In this document: positions 43,901 to 54,468 of the stretch, piece by piece
How the letters are laid out: each line of letters opens with the position of its first letter
Numbering within the stretch: position 1 is the first letter of the stretch
Source of the DNA: Aptenodytes patagonicus
Lineage: Eukaryota > Chordata > Aves > Sphenisciformes > Spheniscidae
DNA length: 64,000 nucleotides
Direction of reading: 5' to 3'
Assembly: GCF_965638725.1 (NCBI RefSeq)
Contig: NW_027472023.1
Coordinates: 124,001 to 188,000, forward strand
Position numbers and translations under genes: made by a program
The notes under the pieces: generated by a model
Databases searched by the model: none
The model's input: only the letters and a program-made list of their open reading frames with translations
Told to the model about the DNA's origin: nothing

Positions 43901-45026
43901 GAGCACTGCCAGGGCTCCCCAAAGGACACTCCCCTAGGGAGAGCTGGCAGAATGTCCTGCTGCTTCGAGTCACTTTGGAGAGACCCCGACACGAAGGTTG
44001 GGCTCTTTAACCAGCCACGTTCAGCAGAGCATCTTTCGGGTCTCCGTCTGCCCCCCCAGGCTCTCCGAGAGGGATGCAGGCAGCAAAGGCACCTTCTGCC
44101 AAAGTGCTCCGCGCTTCAGCCTGCCACCCTGCGGAGGTCACTTGGGAAGATCTGTCTCTGTGTTGAACGAACATGGAGACCGAAGGACAAACAGAAGTGC
44201 CCCCCCACCCCCCACCCCTCCCGCCTCAGCCGTGATGGGCATTTTTGACCAGGCGTCCCATGTTCCCAGGGGAGGCAGGAGGGCAGAGCCACGGCCTTTA
44301 CAGGCATTGGCTTCCCCACAGCAAGAGACACTTACCCGCAACGCTCCCTCTCCCCACACCGTTGAGCCCCAGCGGTAGACAGCAGCTGTGGGTCACATTG
44401 TCAAGAGATGGTTATTTTCCTCAGGAGCTGGTCCCTCTCCCCAGGACTGAGAGGACCATTTTTGGTCAGGGATACTCACCCGACAGGAGGGGAAGCAGCA
44501 GGAAAAGGAGCCTCAGGACCCTCCTGCCCTTCTGGCGGGTGTTGCATTGTCTAAAAGAGAGGGAACACTGTTGTTACCAAAGCCCAAGGTTGGGACACAT
44601 ATTTGCCAGGGATCCCTTTAGGAGCTCGCTTGCTACCAGGCTCCTGTGTGCTCAGCACTTGGGAAGGTCTGGCCCGTTGCACAGCACCCCTGGGACACAA
44701 AGACCTCTGGCCTGACACCGGGGCAGCAGCCTGGCCCCGCTCGGCTCTTCCCAGAGAAGGGGCAGGGCCGTGCCCACAGACTGGGGTTGCTGGGCTGCCC
44801 GGCTGGAGGGCAGTAGGGCAAACAGCCCCCATGCTCTGGGGCTGCCTGCTCCTGCCGGGAAGCCAGGTGGCACACAAGGCTTCTGGCCTGATCCCTCTCT
44901 GCTTTCTAGGCCTTCCTGCACCCACCTGCCCAACCTGGCCGGCATCTCCACAACCCCAGCACGCTGGCCAGGCAGAGGGAAAAGCCTGCTCTCCTCCCGA
45001 GACCCAAGCACCTCTTCTCTAGGCAT
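40916..45026 (-). CDS. SUN-domain protein, short SUN3/SPAG4/SUN5 type, complete
   Basis: Minus-strand coding exons: 45,026-44,926, 44,550-44,480, 44,385-44,336, 43,803-43,763, 43,485-43,347, 43,122-43,038, 42,899-42,784, 42,109-41,942, 41,572-41,486 and 41,062-40,916. All phases agree, giving 334 codons. Residues 45-61 form a membrane helix (VLRLLFLLLPLLS...). Residues 89-134 form a coiled coil (WLEQKTWELKETVAQVSAAR). The SUN domain covers about 153-331: MPDWALEAIG, GSCWAFQGSRGHVVVRLPEQ, HISEAVSPSGEVSSAPKEFA, ETLLGTFTYD, QTFHVQ, NWGNPEYTCVYRVQVHGK. SUN proteins sit in the inner nuclear membrane and bind KASH proteins to link nucleus and cytoskeleton. The short members are mostly testis-expressed and act in spermatid head shaping. 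Which member this is cannot be decided by eye. The exon 9 acceptor (TTTGAG) is unusual. Confidence 0.88.
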
Positions 45027-45083
45027 CCACTAGCTGCTGAAAGCGCTCTGCTTCGCGCTGCTGCCCAGCTCTGCGGCGTGGGG

Positions 45084-45147
45084 TTTTATGGAGGGCAGCA
45101 GGTTATGACCTCACAAGAGCCAACTGGTGGTGGCCATGATGACCTCA
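45084..45147 (-). promoter_or_regulatory. Likely SUN gene promoter: TATA-like box and two CRE-like sites
   Basis: On the minus strand CATAAAA at 45,090-45,084 lies 58 bases before the start codon. TGAGGTCA occurs at 45,113-45,106 and again at 45,147-45,140. This mirrors the TATA plus TGATGTCA layout of gene 1. CRE-like sites close to the start are common in spermatid genes controlled by CREM. Confidence 0.45.
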
Positions 45148-45856
45148 GAGGGGCTACCCAGGAGGGGGTTGCTGTGCCACCTGGGAGGGAGAAACCCTGT
45201 GGGTTAGCCCCTGCCCACACCTGCAGCTCCCAGAGACAAGGGGCCCAGAAGCACCTGGGAGCACAGAGAGCAGCACCTCCTTTGCCTACCCTGGCAAGCT
45301 ACTGTGCCGTTACACACCTCCTCCTGTGCCAGGCGGTGGCATGCCCTGTGCTCCGGGCAGGAAGGTAGTTTTGTGAGAAGCTGGAGAGTTTTCACACTGA
45401 AGTAGATCAGGGAATTGCCTTTTTTGCACTCAGGCATTGCCAGCTGCTGATGGCAGTGAACTGCGGTGAACTGCGGTGCTTCAGAAGAGGCTGTAGTTCC
45501 ACGTGGCTTAGTCCAGAGGCAGTGCTGGTTTAAGCGCCCCCCCCTCAAAACCCCGTGTGCAGGTGCTGCAGACAAGCCCAAAGACTCGGGCTTGTCCCTC
45601 GGCCCCACGCCAGGCTCCTCAGCCACCTCCCGGTGGTGCGGCAGCCTGCAAGGATTGAGCTGTGAGAGCGCTGTGCGCAGCCCCCCAGGGTGACTATCGG
45701 GGAGCTGGGCATGTGGGTACCGCACAGACCCCTGCGGGACTGGCCAAGGAGCATGCATACATACAGTCTACATGTCTGTAGATATGTCTTCGGTCTAACG
45801 GAAGATGCTAACAGTGCTAATGGAGGTGACTCTGTGCATCGTGGAAATAATCAGCA
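45148..45856. other. Intergenic, nothing recognised
   Basis: Moderately GC-rich sequence between the SUN promoter and the CT-rich module. The longest frame (minus, 45,204-45,758) has no recognisable motif and proline/arginine-rich composition, so I do not call it a gene. Confidence 0.5.
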
Positions 45857-47085
45857 GCCAGGCTGGCTCTCTCTCTCGAGTCGTGCTGCTGTCCTGGCCT
45901 CCCTCCCTGCCTCCCTGCCTCCCTGCCTCCCTCTTCCCAATGCTGGGGCCAGCCGCTGTCCCCAGGCCAGGAAGAGCTGCTGCAGGCACCCAGAGCGCTT
46001 CCCGGCAAGGCCTGTACCGCCTCCTCTGCCTCCCTGGCTGCCCAGGGATGTTCCTTAGCCCACGGCCGTCTGGGCACCGAGGCAATGTGCTGCGCCTGGC
46101 GAGCAGCTGGGTGGGGGCTTTATTAAAGATCATCTAGTCCAACCCCCCCCCCCCCCGCCATAGACAGGGACAGCTTTCATTAGATCAGGTTGCTCAGAGC
46201 CCCATCCAGCCTGACCCTGAACACTTCCAGTGATGCCCACAACTTCTCTGGGCAACCTGTTCCACTGTCTCACCACCCTTATCGTAAAACATTTCTTCCT
46301 TATGTCCAAGCTAAACCTACCCTCTTTCAGTTTAAAACTGTTGCCCCTTGTCCTGGCACTACAGGCCTTGGTAAAAAGTCTCCCTCCATCTTTCTTCTAA
46401 GCCCCCTTTATATACGGAAAGGCCGCAGGAAGGTCTGCCCAGAGCCTTCTCTACTCCAGGCTGAACAACCCCAACTCTCTCAGCCTTTCTTCATAGCAGA
46501 GGTGTTCCAGACCTTGGATCACTTTTGCGGCCCTCCTCTGGACCCACTCTAAGAGGACCATGTCCTTCTTGGATTGGGGACCCCAGAGCTGGATGCAGTA
46601 CTCCAGGTGGGGTCTCACCAGAGCGGCGTAGAGGGGGAGAATCCCCTCCCTCCACCTGCTGGCCACGCTTCTTTGGATGCAGCCCAGGATACGGTTGCCT
46701 TTCTAGGCTGCAAACACACATGACCAACTCATGTCCAATTTCTCATCCACCAGGATCCCCATGTCCTTCTCCACAGGACTGCGCTCAATCCATTTTGGCT
46801 CATGCGCAGTTTGCCCTTGGTGAAGCCATGTTGGCTGTCTGTAATCACCTCCCTGTCGTCAATATGTTTTTGACATGCCTTCCGGGAGGATGTGCTCCAC
46901 GATCTTATCGGGCACAGATGTGTGGATGGGTCTGCAGCCCTCCGCAGGGGTGAGCCTCTGCAGGAGCATGGCAGATGTCTGCTTGCCCTCAGTCTGGCCC
47001 AGCACAGGAGCAGCCCAGGACGAAAGGGCCCGACCTGAGCTGATACTTCTCCACACTGTCGGCTTGCTACAAGAACTGGCCAGGG
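45857..47085 (-). mobile_element. CT-rich segment plus CR1 LINE, minus strand (middle of copy B)
   Basis: A third, more diverged copy of the 12,205-13,490 module. Bases 45,857-46,114 are the CT/GC-rich part and 46,115-47,085 the CR1, with a C-run at 46,143-46,156 in place of the 3' repeat. It ends abruptly at 47,085, fused to the middle of an ERV-L LTR. Confidence 0.85.
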
Positions 47086-47645
47086 CTTCTCACACCAGCC
47101 CACCAGCGAACAGGCTGGGGGTGCACAAGAAGATGGGAGGGGGCACAGCCGGGACAGCTGACCCCAACTGACCAAAGGGCTATCCCCTACCATATGACGT
47201 CATGCTCAGCCATAAACCTAGGGGGGGGGAGGTTGGCGCAGCGGGAGGCCGCTGCTCGGGGACTGGCTGGGCATCAGTCGGTTGGTGGTGAGCAATTGTT
47301 TTCACTTGCATCACTTGTCTTTCTTGGGTTTTATTTCTCGCTCTTTGTTATCTTCTTTTCCATTACTATAGTAGTATTAGTATTATTACTACTGCTATAT
47401 TTCAATTATTAAACTGTTTTTGTCTGGTTCATCTGTTCTCAATACTAGTTTATCTGATCTGCGCCATGCTGGGTTTTTTGCTGTACATGTTGAAGACTGG
47501 TGTTGGCTTTTGCAGTTTGCTGTGCTCTGTAGCGATTAGTGATGTTTTGCCTGGGAGATTTGTTATTAAAACAATGACCTTGAGCTTAATCTAGTATCTC
47601 TCATGGAGACAATTAACAGTTATACTTCTTCCTCTGAGAGGTTTT

Positions 47646-49039
47646 TTGGTGGAGGAGATACAGAATGGCACCTTCACTACCTTCTTCTGTGACGTTTTCT
47701 CCCTCGTTACAATAACTTTTCAGTATCTTGAACATCCTTGGGTAGTTAAAATACTTCTATTGGTATTTCTTAGGAATATTGCTTTGGTTTTGTCTAAGGT
47801 TAACAAGCAATTTAGGAATATGACCCAGGCTCCGCAACAGGATGGTCATGGGTGGCAAGGCATGTGGGAGAATATGGGCAGGTATCTAGAGAACTTCTCA
47901 CCTCCAATGGTGTGGAGCTTGACTCCCAAACAACTGCAGGGTCTTGATGCAGTGATAGAACATTTGGGGGAAAAAAAGAAAAATGCCGTGGCTATTCCAA
48001 AGAGGCACAACTTCCCACCCCGTGCTGGGCCCTGGCCAGCTTCTGCCAAACACTGCTCGATGTTATGCAGCACCCTCAGGGAGAAGAGAGGGAAAACATA
48101 CCAACAGACGCTATGGCTAAAGCAGACACTGTATCAGTCGCCCCTAGAACTAAAAAGAACCAACGGAAGCGGAAGTCAACTCGTTTAGTAAGGGATGAAG
48201 AAGCTTCTCCTAAGAGGGAGCAGGAGAAAGAATCAGAAGAGGCAGCCTGTTCTGCAGCAGCGCAGTCACAAGAGCAGGAGGAGGAAGAGACTGAAAGCAT
48301 AAATGAGACCGAAACCACCCCATCCCTATGCCTAAGTGAGCTGCGAGGTATGCGAAAAGATTTTAGCCGTCAACCGGGTGAGCTAATTCTCAGCTGGTTA
48401 CTCCGATGCTGAGATATTGGGGCCAGTAGTCAGGAATTAGAAGGTAAAGAAGCCCGGCAGCTGGGATCCTTGGCTAAGGATAAGGCCATTGGCAAAGGGA
48501 TTGGAAAAAAGGCAGGAGTCCTCAGTCTTTGGCAGCGACTCCTGTCAAGTGTGAAGGACAGGTATCCCTTCAAGGAAGAACTTGCAAATTCCCAAAGCAA
48601 ATGCACCACCTTTGAGGGAGGTATCCCGTATCTGAGGGAATTAGCCGTGGTGGAGGTGATCTGTAACAACCTGGATGACGGCCAGGTGTCCAAAGACCCG
48701 GATGAAATCCGGTGCACGTGGTCCATGTGGCGAAAGGTTGTACGAAATGCACCGACGTCATATGCCCACACCCTGTCGATAATGAGCTGGACAGTCACGG
48801 AGGTACCAACTATAGATGGACTGGCCAGACAACTCCGAGAATACAAAGATAATCTCGCTTCCTCCATGCGGGCCTGCGTCTCGGCTGCGAAGGAACTGAC
48901 CCCAAAACTGTCCGAGCAAGCCGAGAAGGATAGGTCTTCCTCACGCACTCCAACCAAGGTCTCAGCAGCCTTTTTCTGTTCAAGGGAAAGGGTACCGGTG
49001 GCACACACCACGTGCAACCCTGTGGTTCTTCCTGCGTGA
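47646..49039 (+). pseudogene. ERV-L gag, frameshifted (copy B, provirus 2)
   Basis: Same frames as 32,285-33,678, including MSWTVTEVPTIDGLARQLRE, so it has no 8-bp deletion. With no promoter-bearing complete LTR or primer site upstream, it could not be mobilised. Confidence 0.8.
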
Positions 49040-49316
49040 CCAGGGGGAGGACATGAGGAAGTGGGATGGTGAACCTACCTGGGGACTAGAAGCTCGGGTA
49101 CAAGACCTGCAAGGAAAAACAACAGCCAGAAAGCATCCATCCAGGAAAACTACTGCTCCAGTGTCTGTTGGGCAGGGTAGAAGGGCTGATCATACTTTTG
49201 ACCCTGATGAAGGGACTTCTGTTTTGCAGTCACAACAATCAAGTAATGAAGACTCCGACGGCAAATAGAGGGGCCCTGCCTTTGGCCAGGCGGAGGAAAG
49301 GGACAACCGAGTTTAC

Positions 49317-50568
49317 TGGACTGTGTGGATTCGATGGCCTGGCACATCAGCCCCACGGGAGTATAAAGCTCTAGTGGGCACCGGTGCACAGCGTACTCTA
49401 ATACCATCAGATTACAAAGGGGCAGAATCCATCCGTATTTCTGGAGTGATGGGAAGGTACCAAGGACTGTCTGTGTTGGGAGGCTGAGGTAAGCCTAACT
49501 GGGAATGAGTGGCAAAAGCATCCTATTGTGGCTGGTCCGGAGGCTTCATGTATCCTTGGCATAGACTACCTCAGGAGAGGGTATTGCAAGGACCCAGAAG
49601 GATACCGGTGGGCTTTTGGAACAGCTGCCTTGAATGTGGAGAAGACTAAACAGCTGTCTAGCTTGGCCGGTCTCTCGTCTGTGGCGGGGTTGCTGTGGGT
49701 TAAAGAACAGCAGGTGCCAATTGCTACCATGCCAGTGCACTGGCAACAGTATCACACCAGTCGAGACTCCCTGATTCCCATCCATAAGCTGATCCGGCAA
49801 CCGGAGAGTCAAGGAGTGATCAGCAAGACTCATTCACCCTTCAACAGTGCCATACGGCCAGTGCAAAAATCTAACAGAGAGTGGAGGCTAACAGTGGACT
49901 ATCGAGGCCTGAACGAAGTCACACCGCCGCTGAGTGCTGCCGTGCCAGACATGCTGGAACTTCAATACGAACTGGAGTCAAAGGCCGCCAAATGGTATGC
50001 AACAATTGATACCGCTAATGTGTTTTTCTCAATCCCTTTGGCGGCAGAGTGCAGGCCACAGTTTGCTTTCACGTGTGGGGGGGTATCCAGTACACCTGGA
50101 ATCGACTGCCCCAGGGGTGGAAACACAGTCCTACCATTTGCCATGGATTGATCCAGACTGCACTGGAACAAGGTGAAGCTCCCAAACACCTGCAGTATGT
50201 TGATGACATCATTGTGTGGGGCAACACAGCGGAGGAAGTGTTTGAAAAGGGGAAAAGAATAATCCAGACTCTTTGGAAACCTGGTTGCAAAGTTTTATGG
50301 CAGCACAGCACCCCTGAAAGAATTGAATCAGACAACGGGACTCATTACCGAAACAGCCTCATAAACACCTGGGCCAAGGAGCATGGCACTGACTGGGTGT
50401 ATCACATCCCCCATCATGCACCAGCCTATTATGCACCAGCTTCTGGGAGAATTGAACGATATAATGGACTGTTAAAAACTACACTGAGAGCAGTGGGTGC
50501 TGGGACATTCAAGCATTGGGATAGACATGTAGCAGAAGCCACTTGGCTAGTTAATGCTAGAGGATGTG
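49317..50568 (+). pseudogene. ERV-L pol with RT-integrase deletion (copy B, provirus 2)
   Basis: The RT frame 49,528-50,151 lacks three codons compared with the other copies (LAGLSSVAGLL). The catalytic QYVDDIIVWGN block follows at about 50,190, then the jump to the integrase at about 50,280 (HSTPERIESDNGTHYRN). The RT-integrase junction is identical to that of copy A. Confidence 0.85.
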
Positions 50569-50572
50569 CCAG

Positions 50573-50851
50573 CCGACCTGGAGGCTGGCTCGCTCTCTCG
50601 AGTCGTGCTGCTGTCCTGGCCTCCCTCCCTGCCTCCCTGCCTCCCTGCCTCCCTCTTCCCAGTGCTGGGGCCAGCCGCTGTCCCCAGGCCAGGAAGAGCT
50701 GCTGCAGGCACCCAGAGCGCTTCCTGGCAAGGCCTGTACCGCCTCCTCTGCCTCCCTGGCTGCCCAGGGATGTTCCTTAGCCCACGGCCGTCTGGGCACC
50801 GAGGCAATGTGCTGCGCCTGGCGAGCAGCTGGGTGGGGGCTACTCCAGCTC
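50573..50851. repeat. CT-rich tract and GC-rich segment (copy B, right)
   Basis: Same as 12,205-12,483. Confidence 0.65.
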
Positions 50852-51858
50852 ATAGAATCATAGAATGGTTTGGGTCGGAAGGGGACCTTTAAAGATCATC
50901 TAGTCCAACCCCCCTGCCATGGACAGGGACATCTCTCATTAGATCAGGTTGCTCAGAGCCCCATCCAGCCTGACCCTGAACCCTTTTCCAGCGATGGGGC
51001 ATCCACAACTTCTCTGGGCAACCTGTTCCACTGTCTCACCACCCTTATCGTAAAACATTTCTTCCTTATGTCCAGGCTAAACCTACCCGCTTTCAGTTTA
51101 AAACCGTTGCCCCTTGTCCCGGCACTACAAGCCTTGGTAAAAAGTCTCCCTCCATCTTTCTTCTAAGCCCCCTTTATATACGGAAAGGCCGCAGGAAGGT
51201 CTGCCCAGAGCCTTCTCTACTCCAGGCTGAACAACCCCAACTCTCTCAGCCTTTCTTCATAGCAGAGGTGTTCCAGACCTTGGATCACTTTTGTGGCAAT
51301 CCTCTGGACCCACTCTAAGAGGACCATGTCTTTCTTGGACTGGGGACCCCAGAGCTGGATGCTCCAGGTGGGGTCTCACCAGAGCGGCGTAGAGGGGGAG
51401 AATCCCCTCCCTCCACCTGCTGGCCACGCTTCTTTGGATGCAGCCCAGGATACGATTGACTTTCTGGGATTGCAAGCGCACATGGCTGCCTCATGTCCAA
51501 TTTCTCATCCACCAGGATCCCCATGTCCTTCTCCACAGGACTGCGCTCAATCCATTTTGGCTCATGCGCAGTTTGCCCTTGGTGAAGCCATGTTGGCTGT
51601 CTGTAATCACCTGCCTGTCTTCAATATGTTCTGACATGCCTTCCGGGAGGATGTGCTCCATGATCTTATTGGGCACGGGTGCGCTGGGGCGGTCTGCAGC
51701 CCTCCGCAGGGGTGAGCCTCTGCAGGAGCATGGCAGATGTCTGCTTGCCTTTAGGCTGGCCCAGCACAGGAGCAGCCCAGGACAAAAGGGCCCAACCTGA
51801 GCCGATCCTTCTCCAGACTGTCGGCTTGCTACGAGAACTGTCCAGGGCCAGTTCTGCA
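50852..51858 (-). mobile_element. CR1 LINE, minus strand (copy B, right)
   Basis: Same element as 12,484-13,490, with few substitutions. Confidence 0.85.
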
Positions 51859-51878
51859 CCTCCTCATAGGACCCCCAG

Positions 51879-51989
51879 CTCTTCTACGGACTGCTGTTGT
51901 GTGTGCTGTGTGAGGAGACCTACACCCACCTGGCATATGCACTGGGAAAAATCCTCCCCGTGGTCAGTGAGGGGCCGCTGCTCTTTTGA
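51879..51989 (+). pseudogene. Possible orphan terminal exon with poly(A) signal, unknown gene (copy B)
   Basis: Same 36-codon frame as at 13,511, with AATAAA at 52,003-52,008. The layout of acceptor, short hydrophobic frame, stop and poly(A) signal looks like a last exon whose gene body was removed by the upstream CR1 junction. Speculative. Confidence 0.32.
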
Positions 51990-52008
51990 CAGACGCCCCC
52001 CCAATAAA

Positions 52009-53512
52009 GCCTTTTCTATCTCCACCTCCACGTGCTCGGGCGTGTTTGTTGGGGCGCAGGGAGAGGGTCTTGCATCGCGTGTCAGTCCCTGTAGCCCCTC
52101 GAGCCCAGGCCCAGTCTCATCTGCTAGGCACTGGGCGCCGCCACGCTGCCTGCCGCAAGCCAGGTCCCTGCGTGCCAGCTTCACCTGCCCTCCCTCCCTG
52201 CATCCCTGGAGTTTTTATGACACTATATAATCAGGTGGAACCACCATCTTCTCAGGCCACGGTAGTATTTTTTACTCCACCTTTTTGGCAACCATTTAGC
52301 ACTGTGCAGGCCAACCCCCGTAATCATGTCCGACATTAACTCAGGCTCCAGCAGCCGGGGATGCATTTACACGGAGGCCGGCAAACGTTATCATCCACAG
52401 CCCCCTAGACCTCCCCCAAGCCCCCTCCCTTTCTCCCCACAGCTCCCCATGGCCCCACAGCCACCCGCCTGCCCTCTCACTCCACGGCCCGTATGGCCCC
52501 CATGCTGCCCTTCCACGCCACAGCCCACCAGCCTGTGCCCTTCTCCCTCCCCACAGTCCCCATGACCCTGGTCTGCCTCCCTCCCTAGGCTCCTGTCCCT
52601 GCTGGCCCCACAGCCCACTGGCCCCCTGGCCCCATCCCCAGCGGTGCTGTCCCCATGGCCCCGTTGCCGCTTGCACTCCATCCCATGGGGCCCACTTGAG
52701 CAATCTCGTAGCCGGTGGCCCTGTCCCCAAGGCCCTGTCCCTGCTGACCCCACAGCCACTGGCTGGCACAGCCCCGGCTGCTCCCTGACAGCTTCTCCAG
52801 CCACTCACAGGTTTTGCTGCCAAGGGGAAAGGCCCTGTTGGATGGAGGCCAGAGTGACCCGGTCTGCCAACTCCTGAATGCGGTGCCGCTGCACGCAGCC
52901 GCTCGAAGGGCCAGAGCTGAAGCACGTGGGTCACTGCCTGCCTGCTGCGTGCCCCCAACCCCTTCCTCCTGGTGTCCCCCCATGTGCCAGCAGCCACGGC
53001 TCTCTGAGCAAGAGAGACACCCCATTCCTCTTGGGAGTCTGCAAGCAGGGTGTCTGCCCAGGCTAGAGCAGAGGGCTCGCCTTTATTTTTCCCCTTTCCC
53101 GGCTGAAGTTCCCACCTGGGACTGAATGCTGGATCCTGGTGGAGGATGGATGGTTGAGCCTTGTGCTGGAGCCCACGTAGTGTGTCTGTCCGTGCACATG
53201 TGCACACCCGTGGTGCACGTACGTGTCTGTGAGTGTCTGCATGTTCCTGCTGGGAGTACATGCGCAGCCTGGGTCCTGCTTGGACTTGGGGTGGAGAGCT
53301 GCCACAGCTGGACTGCCATGGGACAGGCATACACCACAGGAAGATGCCAACATGCGGTGCCCGTGGTTGCTCCCACCCATGCTCTAAGGGTGGGTGCTGA
53401 GAGTGACGCCCTGTTTCCCCGGTGGCCACGACTGGGCCCCACTTCAGCTCTTGCCACCAGCCCCGGGGAGGTGATTGCCATGTCACAGTGGGCAGCGGTG
53501 GCCGTGTCACCG
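52009..53512. other. GC-rich region upstream of gene 1, with degenerate CCCCACAGCC repeats (copy B)
   Basis: Same as 13,622-15,128, but 16 bp longer: GGCCCTGTCCCTGCTG at about 52,731-52,746, adjacent to a near-identical unit, so a repeat-unit gain or loss. Confidence 0.6.
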
Positions 53513-53558
53513 TGATGTCACTGTGGGCTTGTGACATGGGCACCCTGGCAGGTATAAA
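53513..53558 (+). promoter_or_regulatory. Likely gene 1 promoter: CRE-like site and TATA box (copy B)
   Basis: Same TGATGTCA (53,513-53,520) and TATAAA (53,553-53,558) as in copy A. Confidence 0.5.
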
Positions 53559-54468
53559 GGGGGCTGCTCCTGGAGGTGGGGGAGCATCTGGAGGAGAACC
53601 TCGGTGCTGCCGGGCAGGAGTTTGGAGAGTACTCGCCAGCGACCTGTCCTGTGTCCGCGGTGCAGTGGAAGGTCCCTGACGGGGGAGAGAACGGTGAGGG
53701 CACAGTATCCCCACGGTCCCCACGGCCCACGGCCGGGCGAGGAGGGTGGCCAGGGGTCTGTGTGTTGCTGCGAGCAGTGGGAGGAAGGCAGTAGCGTGGG
53801 CCGAGGCAGGGCCAGGCAGGGAGGCTGCACTTGCTGCTGGGGCTGGTGGGGGAACAAAAGGAAGGGGATCCCGGAGGTGGAAGTGTGTTGACCTCACAGG
53901 GTGGGGTGTTGATGCTGGAGGTGGCGTCACAGAGGCCCCAGGGCAGGGCAGCCCCACAGGCAGGAGGGGCCCCATGAGCGCCTGGCACAGCAGGGCAGGG
54001 GAAGCTCCTTCTCTTCTCAGCGGTCCCTGGTGGCCCCCCCCACCTCCTGCCACGTGCTCAGCACCCAGCTGTCGCAGGCCAAGCTGGGCACGGAAGTAGT
54101 GCTCCTCTCTGCAGGGAGGCTCCCGTGCCAGCCCTGGGCTTTCTTGACTGTCCATGTGCATGGTCGTGTCCTGTGCATGAGAGCGCGTGCGTGCACCTGT
54201 GCTTGGGGAGCACAAGGCGCTGCATGGCTGTGCCCGCGGGCATACGGCTGTACCTGTGCCAGCACCTGCGGTGCTGGGCACAGCTGGAGGTGAGCAGGGT
54301 GGCATGCCGGTTCACAGCCGTGCGGTGGTGCATTCCCCTGAGCCCACCCACGTGTCCATGTGCAATTGTGTGCCAGGGTAGGGCAGCGTTCCCGCGAGTG
54401 TCCATGCCTGATAGTGCCCGTGGCCGTGCCCTTCACACCCTGCTGGCTCTCGATGCGCAGGTGCAGCC

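Larger units (their letters stand above)
47086..50572 (+). mobile_element. ERV-L provirus 2 of copy B, truncated at both ends
   Basis: Starts inside the LTR at 47,086, fused to a CR1 module. It lacks the LTR 3' part and primer site (net 224 bp missing at about 47,425 compared with copy A), then continues through gag and pol to the same RT-integrase deletion as copy A. Its pol has a private 9-bp deletion at about 49,676. Confidence 0.87.

Noticed and set aside
45204-45758. Minus-strand 184-codon frame upstream of the SUN gene
   Set aside because: No motif, no splice-site or promoter support, and composition typical of GC-rich intergenic DNA.
52341-54305. Minus-strand open frame of 654 codons (and its 568-codon partner at 14,215-15,921)
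   Set aside because: Low stop density in GC-rich, repeat-like DNA. The frame has Pro/Ser/Gly-rich composition and no domain, lies antisense to the gene 1 upstream region and promoter, and is broken differently in the two copies.
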